DNA of 64,000 nt from a virus, in the IMG/VR virus record IMGVR_UViG_3300028559_000038, positions 1 to 64,000 of that record; one strand, written 5' to 3'. A model generated the notes under the pieces. It had not been told where the DNA came from. It did no database searches and saw only the letters and a list, made by a program, of their open reading frames with translations. Shown here piece by piece: positions 8,926 through 18,700 of this stretch. Each line of letters starts with the position of its first letter. The stretch's first letter is position 1. Both the position numbers and the translations under genes were made by a program.

Positions 8926-9576
8926 CTACCAATCAGTATTGGTTGCTGAGGTAGGTGATTGAGTGTCAAATCCAAGATAAAAGTTTTCTTGTTCTGCATA
9001 TGGCACTCTACGTAAAGCCAACTCTAATGGGTATGGCGCAATGCCTTCCCAACTGTATGGCTCTTTGTCTGGAGCAGATGGAATCATTGTATAACTAGTT
9101 TCCAAACTCTGTCCATTTCTTTTTAACTTCCAAGATACGTTTGAGATGCTTCCAGTTTCTAGAGCATATTCACGAATTGTATCAAAGGATGATTGTTTGC
9201 TAACACCCATTGACCAGATAGCCACGTATGGAGTTTCAATTCCGTCATCTACTAAAACATTGCAATAAAAACGAAGTCTTGCTCTCCAGCCAGCCTTCGG
9301 ATCTTTTTTATGCATTTCTTCTGCCCAGTCACGGCCTTCGGAATCCATAGTATCTATTGCTTTGCGCTTATAGTCTTTTGGATTGACATGCTCTTTTACG
9401 ACAAGAGCAAGCCCACGATCTGGACTGTAATTTGCAGAGTCTTCATCTAACTCTTCGATAAACCTTATTTTTACTGACTGACCATCTGCAAGTTTTAGCC
9501 AACGAACCTTTGGTGAATCTGACTTCGGCTTATCAAGCAGTGCGTTTATATTTTTTAAACCTTTAACAACGCTCAC
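8926..9576 (-). CDS. Probable phage ssDNA-binding protein
   Basis: The 216-aa protein starts at GTG (9574-9576), with AAAGGAGAAAA just upstream. It sits between primase and polymerase in a replisome gene cluster. The sequence has a basic N-terminus, aromatic and basic beta-rich stretches (VKIRFIEELDED, GWRARLRFYCNVLVDDG) and a tail ending TNTDW. It looks like the single-stranded DNA-binding proteins that occupy this position in many phages. The assignment rests on context and composition, as no zinc site like that of T4 gp32 is evident. Confidence 0.6.
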   Translation of the reverse strand: MSVVKGLKNINALLDKPKSDSPKVRWLKLADGQSVKIRFIEELDEDSANYSPDRGLALVVKEHVNPKDYKRKAIDTMDSEGRDWAEEMHKKDPKAGWRARLRFYCNVLVDDGIETPYVAIWSMGVSKQSSFDTIREYALETGSISNVSWKLKRNGQSLETSYTMIPSAPDKEPYSWEGIAPYPLELALRRVPYAEQENFYLGFDTQSPTSATNTDW

Positions 9577-9605
9577 GTATTTTCTCCTTTTAAGTGTTTG
9601 TCTAT

Positions 9606-10547
9606 TTATTCTAGCATAAGAGATATGGTTTTGTCAAACTGGAAGTCTAAGTTCCTGATTGCAGCATCGTCCATATCTCCTATGTCTTTATATTCTATAT
9701 TAAGTTGTATAACAGAAACACGAGATTTTAATTTTTCAATTATTTTATCTTTCATGTTTCCTCCTGCCTCATCGTTATCTGCAATAACAATAATGTTATT
9801 GAAATATCTTTGAAGCAATTCTATTTGTGTGTTTGACACATTAGCCCCCAACGTTGCTACTGCCGAAAATCCAACTTGATCCAACCTTATAGCATCAAAT
9901 GATGATTCAACAACGTAAACTTTACTAGAGGTTTTTACCCTATGTAAATTAAAAAGAATTTTAGATTTTGGTAATCCTGGGGTGTTTTTAAATTCTTTTC
10001 CTTCTATAGATCTTCCAACAAATCCTACTAAAATTCCATCTGGAGAATGTATTGGAATCGTTGTCATGTCTTGTTTTTCTGAATAACCTAGACCGAATTT
10101 AACAACTGACTCCTTTGTAACTCTTCTTCTTTCATAGTAAGACATCGCTCTTGGTGAGCCTAGTGCATTAGTGTTTAATCTTTTAGTTATCAACTCGTCA
10201 AACATTTTATATTCTGGAACATCTATCAACGATTTATTTATCTCTTTTTCAATATCAATATTTTTTCCCTTACTAGATATAAATCTAAGGGATTCAAAAT
10301 ATGTTCTATTGGTAAACTCTTTAATAAAAGAAACTAGATCCCTTGTTGTATGACATGAAAAACACAAAAAAGTTCCTTTTGTTTTTGAAACCTCTCCTGC
10401 TGGAGTTCTAAAGTTATTGTGATATGGACAAAAAATAATAAAATCCGTATCTAATTCTTTTTCTATATTAACTCCAGCCCCGTCTAAAACTCTACGAACC
10501 TGATCTGCGTTGTACAGGCTTGAGCCATAACTTTTATTTTTTGACAT
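9606..10547 (-). CDS. DnaG-type DNA primase
   Basis: The 313-aa protein has an N-terminal CHC2 zinc finger (FCPYHNN about residues 39-45, then FLCFSCH about 62-68). A TOPRIM domain follows, with VYVVESSFDAIRLD providing the conserved Glu and VIADNDEAGG the DxD. It would make RNA primers for lagging-strand synthesis. It is shorter than bacterial DnaG, which suggests a minimal zinc-finger plus catalytic core arrangement. Its start overlaps the end of the helicase gene by 14 bases. Confidence 0.88.
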   Translation of the reverse strand: MSKNKSYGSSLYNADQVRRVLDGAGVNIEKELDTDFIIFCPYHNNFRTPAGEVSKTKGTFLCFSCHTTRDLVSFIKEFTNRTYFESLRFISSKGKNIDIEKEINKSLIDVPEYKMFDELITKRLNTNALGSPRAMSYYERRRVTKESVVKFGLGYSEKQDMTTIPIHSPDGILVGFVGRSIEGKEFKNTPGLPKSKILFNLHRVKTSSKVYVVESSFDAIRLDQVGFSAVATLGANVSNTQIELLQRYFNNIIVIADNDEAGGNMKDKIIEKLKSRVSVIQLNIEYKDIGDMDDAAIRNLDFQFDKTISLMLE

Positions 10548-11766
10548 TTAAATCCTCAAAATCTTTATATCTATAACGTCCTTTATCGAAATCTGCTTGA
10601 ACTAAAAAATCTCCCATAAATCCATTACGATTTTTTCTAAATACGCATTCAATGGTATCACTATTTGATTCTCTTCCCAAAGCCAACACCCAATCTGCAT
10701 CATATGCAATTTGTCTTGACCAGGCTGTCTGCCCTAGGGTTGGGACTGTACTTAAATTAGTAACATCGTCTGGAGTGGCTGAAGAGATAGCGATAATTGG
10801 AACATCTTCCCCAATAGCCATTAATTTAAGTTCTCTAGAAAGATTTTTCATTCTTACTGTTTCGTTTTCTGACTTTTGATTAGGAGACATTAATTGTAAG
10901 TAATCTACAATAACAAAGTCTGGTCTATACTGATCAATTTTTCCACGTACCACAGAAGGGTTTATTTCTCCACCGCTGTCATTTGAGATGATGTGAAACT
11001 CGGGTCTCCCGCTTAAATTTTTTGCATGCCAAGACTTAAGCATGTCTAATTCTATTTCTCCATTACTAATTTTTCTGTGTGACCATAAACCTTCGCCCAT
11101 AATTGTAAGCACACGATTTCTAACTTCTACTTCTGACATTTCAAGGCTTATTACCATAGGACTCTTACCTTGCTTCCAAGCCTGCACTGCAAAGTATAAT
11201 GCTAACCAAGACTTTCCAATTCCTGGATATGCGAGGAATACTCCTAGTTGCCCTGGCATAATTCCAGATGGAAGGTAGTTATCAAAACCTGGCAGACCTG
11301 TTTTTATTCCAAGACTTCCAGCATCTTTCATTGTTTGCATCTTTGTATAATAAGCAACTGCAGATTCTAAATCTGTTGCATCAATGTCTCTAATTGCTGC
11401 CGTATTCTTTTTTAGTTCAGAGGTTTTATTAATTATTTCATTTAAGGCAATTTCTCCATTTCCAGACTGCACTTCTGAAGCAGCCGACCTCAATATACCC
11501 TTGAGGCTATCAGTTAAGTATTCAGACTGTAACTCTTCTAAATGATATTTTGTTGCTCCAGTATTTTCTACAAATTGAAAATCTCTAAATTTATCTACAA
11601 TAAGTGATTGTGGCGGAACCGAATTATTGGCCTCATAATATTTTCTAATAAATATCCAAAGGTCTGTATGGGTCTTCAATAAATTCTCAACGTTGGCCTG
11701 TAATAAAACATGCATTTGTTTATCACTAAGTAGTGCAGATATTAATTTAGACTCTGTGTTATTCAC
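10534..11766 (-). CDS. DnaB-type replicative helicase
   Basis: The 410-aa protein has a helical N-terminal domain (about residues 1-130) and a RecA-like ATPase. Walker A is AYPGIGKSWLALYF and Walker B is FVIVDYLQLMSPNQ. A DnaB-like arginine-rich region follows (VRMKNLSRELKLMA). It would unwind the fork as a hexamer and partner the adjacent primase. The start is GTG at 11764-11766, overlapping the stop of the upstream 102-aa gene by a few bases. That gene could encode a loader, but this is only positional. Confidence 0.9.
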   Translation of the reverse strand: MNNTESKLISALLSDKQMHVLLQANVENLLKTHTDLWIFIRKYYEANNSVPPQSLIVDKFRDFQFVENTGATKYHLEELQSEYLTDSLKGILRSAASEVQSGNGEIALNEIINKTSELKKNTAAIRDIDATDLESAVAYYTKMQTMKDAGSLGIKTGLPGFDNYLPSGIMPGQLGVFLAYPGIGKSWLALYFAVQAWKQGKSPMVISLEMSEVEVRNRVLTIMGEGLWSHRKISNGEIELDMLKSWHAKNLSGRPEFHIISNDSGGEINPSVVRGKIDQYRPDFVIVDYLQLMSPNQKSENETVRMKNLSRELKLMAIGEDVPIIAISSATPDDVTNLSTVPTLGQTAWSRQIAYDADWVLALGRESNSDTIECVFRKNRNGFMGDFLVQADFDKGRYRYKDFEDLNVKK

Positions 11767-12067
11767 TTAACCATTCCTTTGCTTTTTTCCTTCTTTCTAA
11801 TCTTGCTTCATCGTCATGAATTTTATCTAATTTTGCCTGCAATATTTTTTCACAATTGTATGCAAAATAATTCCAAGAGGGAGACAGGGAGTGAGTAAAA
11901 TAGTACTCAAGCAACTCATAGCATTTTGCGATTCCGTAAGAATCTATTAAGGCATCAGATGCCCATTGTTCTACATTTAGGTTTAGATTAGCCTTTTTTT
12001 CGTACCGAGCAGTATGAAACTTACTGTAACGACTTAACAAGGCCATTCGGTCCTTGCGCTCTGCCAC
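11759..12067 (-). CDS. Hypothetical protein upstream of helicase
   Basis: The 102-aa, helix-rich, basic protein starts at GTG (12065-12067), overlapping the stop of the preceding gene (TAGTG). It contains several aromatic residues (ELLEYYFTHSLSPSWNYFAYN) and a Lys/Arg-rich C-terminus (DEARLERRKKAKEW). Its position next to the DnaB-type helicase makes a helicase-loading or replication-accessory role conceivable, but no motif shows this. Confidence 0.65.
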   Translation of the reverse strand: MAERKDRMALLSRYSKFHTARYEKKANLNLNVEQWASDALIDSYGIAKCYELLEYYFTHSLSPSWNYFAYNCEKILQAKLDKIHDDEARLERRKKAKEWLSE

Positions 12068-12282
12068 TATTCAGATATTTCTAATTTTGCTAACTTTGCC
12101 TCATTTAGTTTTTCGGCAAGTTTGTTTTCGACAAAATTATAAACTCTTTCAAATGCATCGTTTATATTTTCACCATCTTTTTTACTGTCTATTACGCCAA
12201 GATCTAATCTAAGAGATTGAAAATTTCCTAAATTATATGTATATCCCAATGTTACGTTTATTTTTGCTTGATCATTTTCCAT
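12067..12282 (-). CDS. Hypothetical small protein
   Basis: A 71-aa frame begins with an ATG preceded by GGGAGACAAC. It has a beta-type N-terminal half (INVTLGYTYNLGNFQSLRLD) and an acidic helical C-terminal half (NKLAEKLNEAKLAKLEISE). It lies inside the early-region operon between a putative DNA-binding protein and the helicase-proximal gene. I do not recognise the family. Confidence 0.65.
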   Translation of the reverse strand: MENDQAKINVTLGYTYNLGNFQSLRLDLGVIDSKKDGENINDAFERVYNFVENKLAEKLNEAKLAKLEISE

Positions 12283-12298
12283 TGTTGTCTCCCAACAG

Positions 12299-12844
12299 TT
12301 ATCTTATTGATTCGTTCCAGACTGGAATAAATCTTCCATCTTTAGTTTTTGTATAAGTAAGTATACCATCTCCCAACTTTCTGGTCAATTCTTGTTTTGT
12401 AGGCGTCATATTATTTGTTATTAAACCATCTTTTCTTGGTTGTCCAATATGTATACTTGCCAGTATATCACGAATCTCTTTTACTGTGTTTTCAGAGTAG
12501 TACGCTCTTATTTGAAAACCTCTTTTCCCATTTTCAGAACACCCTACTGGTGGAGGGATGATTCCTCGTTTTATTAAACTTGGCATATATTTTCTATGCC
12601 TATTAATAATTTTTGCAGTTTCTGTTATCGTATATGCCTTTTCTCTATTTTTTTTAAAATCTAAAATAAAGCATAATTCAATTTTATTTTTAATAATATT
12701 ATACAATGCAACAGTTCCATTTGATCTATTATAATGATGTATTCTTACTAAATCATTATTTAAAAACCAAACAGCCTCGCTGCCTTTTATTACAGGCGAC
12801 TGATTGTATTCTTCGCTTTCAATATTTCCTTTTGAAGTAGCCAT
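12299..12844 (-). CDS. Probable helix-turn-helix DNA-binding protein
   Basis: The 181-aa protein contains a segment typical of MerR/excisionase-like winged helices: YTITETAKIINRHRKYMPSL, then GIIPPP (about residues 70-100). It would bind DNA and could regulate early or late genes. The ATG is preceded by GAGGGGAA. The start overlaps the upstream zinc-ribbon gene by 55 bases, so a later start is possible, although the helix-turn-helix would be retained. Confidence 0.65.
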   Translation of the reverse strand: MATSKGNIESEEYNQSPVIKGSEAVWFLNNDLVRIHHYNRSNGTVALYNIIKNKIELCFILDFKKNREKAYTITETAKIINRHRKYMPSLIKRGIIPPPVGCSENGKRGFQIRAYYSENTVKEIRDILASIHIGQPRKDGLITNNMTPTKQELTRKLGDGILTYTKTKDGRFIPVWNESIR

Positions 12845-12981
12845 TTCCCCTCGCTTGATGCTGATGGCGGATTATAAAATTTTCTATTTCCACAGGACAA
12901 ACAAAATGATTCCAAGTGATTTTCCCTACTATATTGCCTATCTAAAAACATCCTTGACTTACATCTTGAACATTTTATCAT
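12790..12981 (-). CDS. Zinc-ribbon miniprotein
   Basis: The 63-aa protein has a CxxC pair at residues 4-7 (CSRC) and a second at about 27-30 (CLSC), with Arg/Lys-rich sequence between. This is a classic one-zinc ribbon. Its start overlaps the stop codon of the upstream structural gene (TAATG), so it is translationally coupled to it. It marks the junction between the virion genes and the replication genes. Function is unknown; transcription factor-like or DNA-binding roles are possible. Confidence 0.7.
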   Translation of the reverse strand: MIKCSRCKSRMFLDRQYSRENHLESFCLSCGNRKFYNPPSASSEGKWLLQKEILKAKNTISRL

Positions 12982-13424
12982 TAAGTAGGAACGCCAATTG
13001 CAATTAAGTTTACGTGCAAAGATAAATCTCCAGCGCTTCCAAACCTTACAACCCCTTCAACTCTAGAGGTGGTTACATTTTTTAAAATTACAGAAACATT
13101 TTTACCTGCTAATGTGTTTCCAATGTTTACTGGCGTAGCGGTAACAATTGGGGCATATTTAAAATTATTGCTGAAATCATAAAAAAATTCTTTTTCTTGA
13201 GCAACAATGACTGTCGCGTTATTGTATATTTCTACACGGGCTGCTACAACACCCATTTCTGAAGTTTTAACGTTAACTATGTCATTATTTGTAATATTTA
13301 TTTTAGCATAATTGCCTGTACTGGATGATATCTGATTATATAATCCGTTGACTGCGTTAGCCAATTGATTTATATATGTTAAATCTAGGGGCTGCCCTCT
13401 TTCTGGTAGTGGTATTTTTGCCAT
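12981..13424 (-). CDS. Putative virion/baseplate protein
   Basis: The 147-aa protein is predicted beta-rich, with a short helical N-terminus (ERGQPLDLTYINQLANAVN) followed by Asn/Thr/Val-rich strands. It is the last gene of the tail run. AAAGGAGACAT precedes the ATG, with TGATATAAT just upstream at 13439-13447. The composition fits a tail-tip or fibre-associated protein. No catalytic motif was seen. Confidence 0.6.
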   Translation of the reverse strand: MAKIPLPERGQPLDLTYINQLANAVNGLYNQISSSTGNYAKINITNNDIVNVKTSEMGVVAARVEIYNNATVIVAQEKEFFYDFSNNFKYAPIVTATPVNIGNTLAGKNVSVILKNVTTSRVEGVVRFGSAGDLSLHVNLIAIGVPT

Positions 13425-13438
13425 ATGTCTCCTTTATT

Positions 13439-13447
13439 ATTATATCA
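13439..13447 (-). promoter_or_regulatory. Extended -10 promoter TGATATAAT
   Basis: TGATATAAT lies about 14 bases upstream of the start of the 147-aa gene, and a Shine-Dalgarno AAAGGAG lies between. It is one of the best matches to the window-wide TGnTATAAT element. Confidence 0.5.
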
Positions 13448-13993
13448 GTCTAAATCTTTAAAATCAGTAATTAAATAAGTTGCTAGATCAAATTCTTTCT
13501 TTACCAGGGTGTACCTTTGAACTCTAAATCTTGCCATATCTGGACTTCCAGATGCGTATGGATAAGAAATTGAATAACTAGAGCCAGAAGATTGACCTAC
13601 CCAAATCCAGTTACTATTAACTGTTCCAGTCTTCCATTGAACATATACGTCAAAAGCAGCAATAGCAGCCTGTTCCTGTTGCAATGCAACCTCTGCTTCT
13701 GTTGGATTTACTATTTGTAATGCTGGCATTGTCCAGGAAAGATTAATTAAATGTTTGGTAATGTCTACCTCAAAATTATGTGGGATATGAGTGCTTGTAT
13801 CTGAAACTATAAAACCAACCTCGTCTGCAGTTGGATCAATATTTAAGGTTGTAATTGGAGACCAATGGGAGTATCTATTTCTGTCTTCAGAGATTACTCT
13901 ATATCTAATATTGTGATTTAATTCATAAACATCTCCAACTTGATATAGGTCTGATTTTTTTATTATAACTTTTTTAATGTTGTTGTCAGGCAT
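13445..13993 (-). CDS. Putative minor tail protein with Ig/FN3-like fold
   Basis: The 182-aa protein is beta-rich with a pattern like fibronectin/immunoglobulin-type domains: INLSWTMPAL, then FDVYVQWKTG, then MARFRVQRYTL. Its start overlaps the stop codon of the 374-aa tail protein (TAATG). Such domains occur in phage tail tips and can bind carbohydrate. The fold is inferred from sequence pattern only. Confidence 0.6.
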   Translation of the reverse strand: MPDNNIKKVIIKKSDLYQVGDVYELNHNIRYRVISEDRNRYSHWSPITTLNIDPTADEVGFIVSDTSTHIPHNFEVDITKHLINLSWTMPALQIVNPTEAEVALQQEQAAIAAFDVYVQWKTGTVNSNWIWVGQSSGSSYSISYPYASGSPDMARFRVQRYTLVKKEFDLATYLITDFKDLD

Positions 13994-15117
13994 TACCCTA
14001 CCCCTATTGCAAACTTAAACTCTATATAATTATTTGTATTGCTTGATTTTATAATTGTTGTTGCTTCGTCATTTTGTATTATTGAGTATCCAACTAATCC
14101 GTATAAAGGATTTGATGCGGTTGTGTTCTCAAATTTTAATGCATCTAAAAATACATAAAAATTGTTAGACACTGACCCAGAATCTACAACGGATGCGTAT
14201 ATGTTTATTGTGTTTACCGAGGTCCAAGAAAAATTAGAAGTTGTATATAGTTCTTGCTTTTGTTTACTTACTACACAGTATCTATTGTTTGCAAAATTTT
14301 GTTGGCTACTTGCCGAACCATTGTCAACTACCGCTTCAAATCTTGAAAAATTTGAAGTATCTGAACTATTAGTAAATTCTATAATAATTTTCACAGTGTC
14401 GGGAATTGCAACTGAATCACCGTCTTTGTTAATAACTGAAAACGCCAATCTTAATTCATCTAACGGAGAAACCTTTGATATGTCTACAGATGTTCCTACT
14501 AGTCTAATATATTCTGGATTTGAGCCAACCACTAAATGCCCTCCAGAAGAAGTCATTGAGCAAGAGTCTCCACGTATTGCAATTGCGTTATTAAAATATC
14601 TGCACCTTTCGTACCTATTTGCCCTATTTTGGTTATAAAATATTTTATTGTCAGCGTTGGTTTCAAAGATTTTTAAGGTTGAATCTATTACGTTATTTGA
14701 TAGGGCAGAGTCAAGCGGAACTGTTATTCTTGCTATGTCTGTCGTTGCTGTTGGTGTTACGTGCTCCCAATTTTCTGCTTCAGAAAAAACCAAAACTGGT
14801 CTACTATCATTTGCTGTTGCATTTGGATTTGCACCAGCGGAATATATTCCAACTTCAGATATCTCATATCTTTCTTCCGTTGGCAACTCTGCTGTTAAAA
14901 CTAATTTTGATTTACCATCTTCAACAATATATCCCCTTGAACTGATTGGAACACGAAACATTTCAAAATTAAGATTTTCTTTTAAAGAATGATCTGGCGC
15001 TGTTGTTAAATTGTCTAGAGGTTTAACTCCACACCCCACAGCCATATATGACGCAAATGCTGGTGTTTGGCCCAACAAATACTTAGCAATAATATATTTT
15101 CCAACATTAGTTATCAT
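13993..15117 (-). CDS. Putative tail fibre/baseplate protein
   Basis: The 374-aa protein has an N-terminal region resembling tail-fibre attachment domains: MITNVGKYIIAKYLLGQ, then YMAVGCGVKP, then RYEISEVGIYSAG (about residues 1-115). A beta-rich C-terminal half follows. The ISEVGIY-type motif is common in proteins mounted on baseplates. It overlaps the upstream gene by 4 bases. The role in adsorption is inferred from position and sequence style. Confidence 0.65.
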   Translation of the reverse strand: MITNVGKYIIAKYLLGQTPAFASYMAVGCGVKPLDNLTTAPDHSLKENLNFEMFRVPISSRGYIVEDGKSKLVLTAELPTEERYEISEVGIYSAGANPNATANDSRPVLVFSEAENWEHVTPTATTDIARITVPLDSALSNNVIDSTLKIFETNADNKIFYNQNRANRYERCRYFNNAIAIRGDSCSMTSSGGHLVVGSNPEYIRLVGTSVDISKVSPLDELRLAFSVINKDGDSVAIPDTVKIIIEFTNSSDTSNFSRFEAVVDNGSASSQQNFANNRYCVVSKQKQELYTTSNFSWTSVNTINIYASVVDSGSVSNNFYVFLDALKFENTTASNPLYGLVGYSIIQNDEATTIIKSSNTNNYIEFKFAIGVG

Positions 15118-15752
15118 GACTCTTCAACTCCAACGGCTATAGTATATATTGTACCACCCGCACCGACTTGAATTTCAACAATTTCGTCTGAATCTAAATT
15201 GATTAAATCAATAACTAAGTCTTTTGTTATAGGGTCTAGGTATACGTTTGTTCCTCCAGGACCATTGCCCTCGACTGGAATTTTAGAATCAAGTTTAATG
15301 CTAAAATTTGAAAAATATTTATCTGATGTATTTTGTAATCCTAATATTTTTTTTGAAGAATATTCCTGATTAAAGAATGTTAAATTTTTTATTAATTGAT
15401 TAGATACATTTTCTCCACTTATTCTATCGTGCCTTGACAAAGAAAGTAACTCTTGCCCCCCAATGTTTTCAAGAGTTAAATTTGATAGTATTTCCATTGG
15501 AATTGTTGCATCGTCCCACAATATAATTTCTGGGGTTGCACTTTTAACTTTAACTGTGGGTGGTGGTGGTGGTGGACTTGGCATGTATGGAGGTGTTGCT
15601 GGAACGGAAGCAGTTATATTTGAAAATGTATCAAGTGTTTCTTTTATTATTCCACTGTCTTCGGGTGTATTGGGTCCAATTGCAACATCAGATACCCAAT
15701 ATGGAATATCTGGGAAATTTCTTTCCCAATTTTTTGCATCTAGTGCGCCCAC
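15114..15752 (-). CDS. Putative minor tail protein with proline-rich linker
   Basis: The 212-aa protein starts at GTG (15750-15752) behind a strong GGAGGTG. A proline-rich stretch near residues 50-65 (PATPPYMPSPPPPPPTV) joins a short N-terminal region to a beta-rich domain. Such linkers are common between the tail-anchoring and the exposed parts of tail proteins. It lies just downstream of the 1375-aa tail protein. Confidence 0.6.
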   Translation of the reverse strand: MGALDAKNWERNFPDIPYWVSDVAIGPNTPEDSGIIKETLDTFSNITASVPATPPYMPSPPPPPPTVKVKSATPEIILWDDATIPMEILSNLTLENIGGQELLSLSRHDRISGENVSNQLIKNLTFFNQEYSSKKILGLQNTSDKYFSNFSIKLDSKIPVEGNGPGGTNVYLDPITKDLVIDLINLDSDEIVEIQVGAGGTIYTIAVGVEES

Positions 15753-15753
15753 T

Positions 15754-18700
15754 TTACACCTCCGCCAAGTATACGGTCATTTCTGGACCATTATTTTTTC
15801 TGCCATATTCAATACTATAGACTACAAACTGAGTATCTGGATCTGAAATTATACTAACATCGTTTTTTGTATAATCAATTTCAACTATGTCTCCTAATTG
15901 CAAAACTGGTAATGAAAATATTTCTGCTCCAACCATCTTTTTAGGTTTCATAGATTTATTAATAATCCAACCTAATAAATTTTCTGCGTCTGAAGAATTT
16001 TGAATGTATGGAGTTTCCAAAGAAAAAGTAGAAACTCCGTGGTTTAGTCTGCTTTGTTTTATATAGTTATAGTTTTGCAACGCAAACAAAGAGGATCTTA
16101 TTGTGTTAGTATCTAGGTTATCTTGTTCTGAAAAATTAGATTTTTTATTAAAATAATCATCAACAGATGCAGTATAGGTTGTGTCTTGGGTAAAAGTTAT
16201 ACCTTGAATTTTTAAATAATTTCCCCCGGTTTCATCTAAATTTAAAGCCGAATCCGTTGCGTTAAAAACTAAAAATTCTGCTCCATAAGAGTCTGCCTGA
16301 AACCCAGAAACAACATATCCCTTTATAGTACTAGGGGTTGGAGATATTTGAGCGTATAACGCTGGAAATGCTTTATCATATTTTATATTAAAGTATGCCA
16401 CTTCTCTAAATATAGAGCCAAATTCATCATAGTATATATTGTAATCTGGTGGTTGAGCAGCAGAGATGCCAGTTAGATACGTAGATTGCAAAATTCCACT
16501 CATAGCGTATTTTCTAAATGAATCATTAGCGCTAATTTTAGAATCTCCAAAAACATTAGAAACTGAGTCTGCAACATCAAAAACAGTATTTTGAGAATAA
16601 TTTTTACCAAGTGCATATATGTTTTCAAACATACATTTTGAGGATCCTCTAACAAATAAGCATGCATTGTTATAGAATGGCAATGGATCTAGGTCATCTA
16701 CTATACCAACAACTTTATTATTAATGAACAAATAAAATCTTTTAGATGTTCCGACATCTTCATACTCTACTGACAAATCATACACTGTTGGCTTTTCTTC
16801 TCCCGCAATTCTATATTGACCAGTAAACTGTCCATCATCTACTAAAATACTTGAAAGCCCAGACCAAATTTTTATTGGTATGGCGTTTCCACTATCATCT
16901 TTTTTAATTTTATAAAAAACCATATTGTAAACATTTACGTCTTTTGTTCCATCGGCATTTATTTTTGTATAAGATTCTATATTTTTTTGAGTCAATGCAA
17001 CAATCTCAAAATAATATCCATTGTTGGTTTCTGGATTTATCATTATACCTATACCTCCAGAGCCACCACCAATATTAGAATTTTGATTTGGCTGAGTAGA
17101 TGGCAATTGATAATATATTGCGCTACCAGTTGGCGTTTGTAGTCTGTTATCAGTATTTTCTGATTTTCCTATTATTCTCATTCTTGTTCCGAAATGTTTA
17201 AATGAATTATTTAGCGATTTATATATATATGAAATAAAATTTATTGGCTTGTCCGATGATTCAAATACTGGCCCTGAAAATACTAGAGCAGATGATTGAA
17301 TTGTTCCAGTCTCTGCAGATGGTAAACTGTTTAACTGAGTCTCTGTTAAAAAATTATTAGACATAAAGTTTTTTATAATACCATTCCTTAAAGATTTTTT
17401 TGCCAAAGTATCACTTTTACCCGCCTCTCCTAAGGTTGTAATTGGATACTCAATCTCTAGACTAGTATTAAATAGTAAGTCTGATCTCATACTACATCCA
17501 CGAACATAAGAGTTATCTGTCCAGTTACTAGATATTCCAGCACTATGACTAGATATTTTTGTTCCAAACTGTGCTCTTCCGTGCTCAAAAACTGCACCCT
17601 CTTTTAATCTTAACTGATTATCAATTGTTTCGTAGTGTGGGTTAGAAAAAATACGAACTAGCCCAGTAGGATATATTTTGCCATTAAATTTTAAATTACC
17701 AAAGTAATCTTGATACTCTTGATTGTTGCTGATCCATACGTTACCAACCCCAGTTATGTTATATTCAACAGCATCATATTTTATTATTTCTCCATTTGAA
17801 TAAAAATATCCTGTATATCTTGTTAGCCAATATGCATTTTCTCCAACATCTATTATGTTGTTTATTACTATGCCATTTTGAACTGTTGGTAAAGCAGAAA
17901 CTAGGTCGGAGTTTATTGGAACCGCTGATAAAATAAAATTTGATTGCTTAGAGACTCTGTCATTTATTGTTTTCATGGAGTCATCCCCAGAAGATTCCCA
18001 TAGAAGTGCTGGCTTGTATATCCATGTTTTTTCTCTGTCCAATAAAGAACTTTGGTTTAATGATCCATAAGATCTTTGAATATATCTTGAGGTATAGTTT
18101 ATTTTCCCGTCATTGTATATTTTTTTATCTTGAGACGATATTGAAATTATATTTGAAAGGTTTTCACTTTGTGATTTATTTTTAATTACTCCGTCAGCAA
18201 GTTGATTGTTTGTTCCAATTAATTTAAAGTCTGTGACTCTTTCATTTTTTTCTGGCATAATATAATTCTTACTCATAACTACAAAATTATTGTATTCATC
18301 AAAAAACATTGCTGTTTGAGTTGAAACCGCCAACTCGTTTAAAACTTGTGCCAAACTTTGCTCTGGAGCAACAAAGAAATAAGGAATAATTGGATCTTTT
18401 TCATAGCCCAATCTTTTAAATGTGTAATTAGTAAAACCTACAGAATCGAGAATGGTTGATATTGCAAAACTTAAAGACACGTCAGTTAGAAGCATTCTTG
18501 GGGCAGTTTTTGATTCAAAATAAAAGTAAAAATCACGTAAGTTTATTGATACTGAAGATCCGTCATTATTTGTTTGTGGAAAATTATCTGAATACAAAGT
18601 CTTTATTGGAACAAAATAATTAACTGATAAATCTTTATTGTAGATATTTTCATAAAAAACAAATTTAACATTTTTATTTAAGTAGTTTTTAATTATACTG

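Noticed and set aside
8925-8999. Longer N-terminus for the DNA polymerase
   Set aside because: The extra residues read through the end of the upstream gene; the MSYSALHVHTHYS start matches the normal PHP-domain N-terminus.
14162-14638. 158-codon plus-strand frame opposite a tail protein gene
   Set aside because: Antisense shadow of the 374-aa tail protein; no promoter or ribosome site and no recognisable domain.
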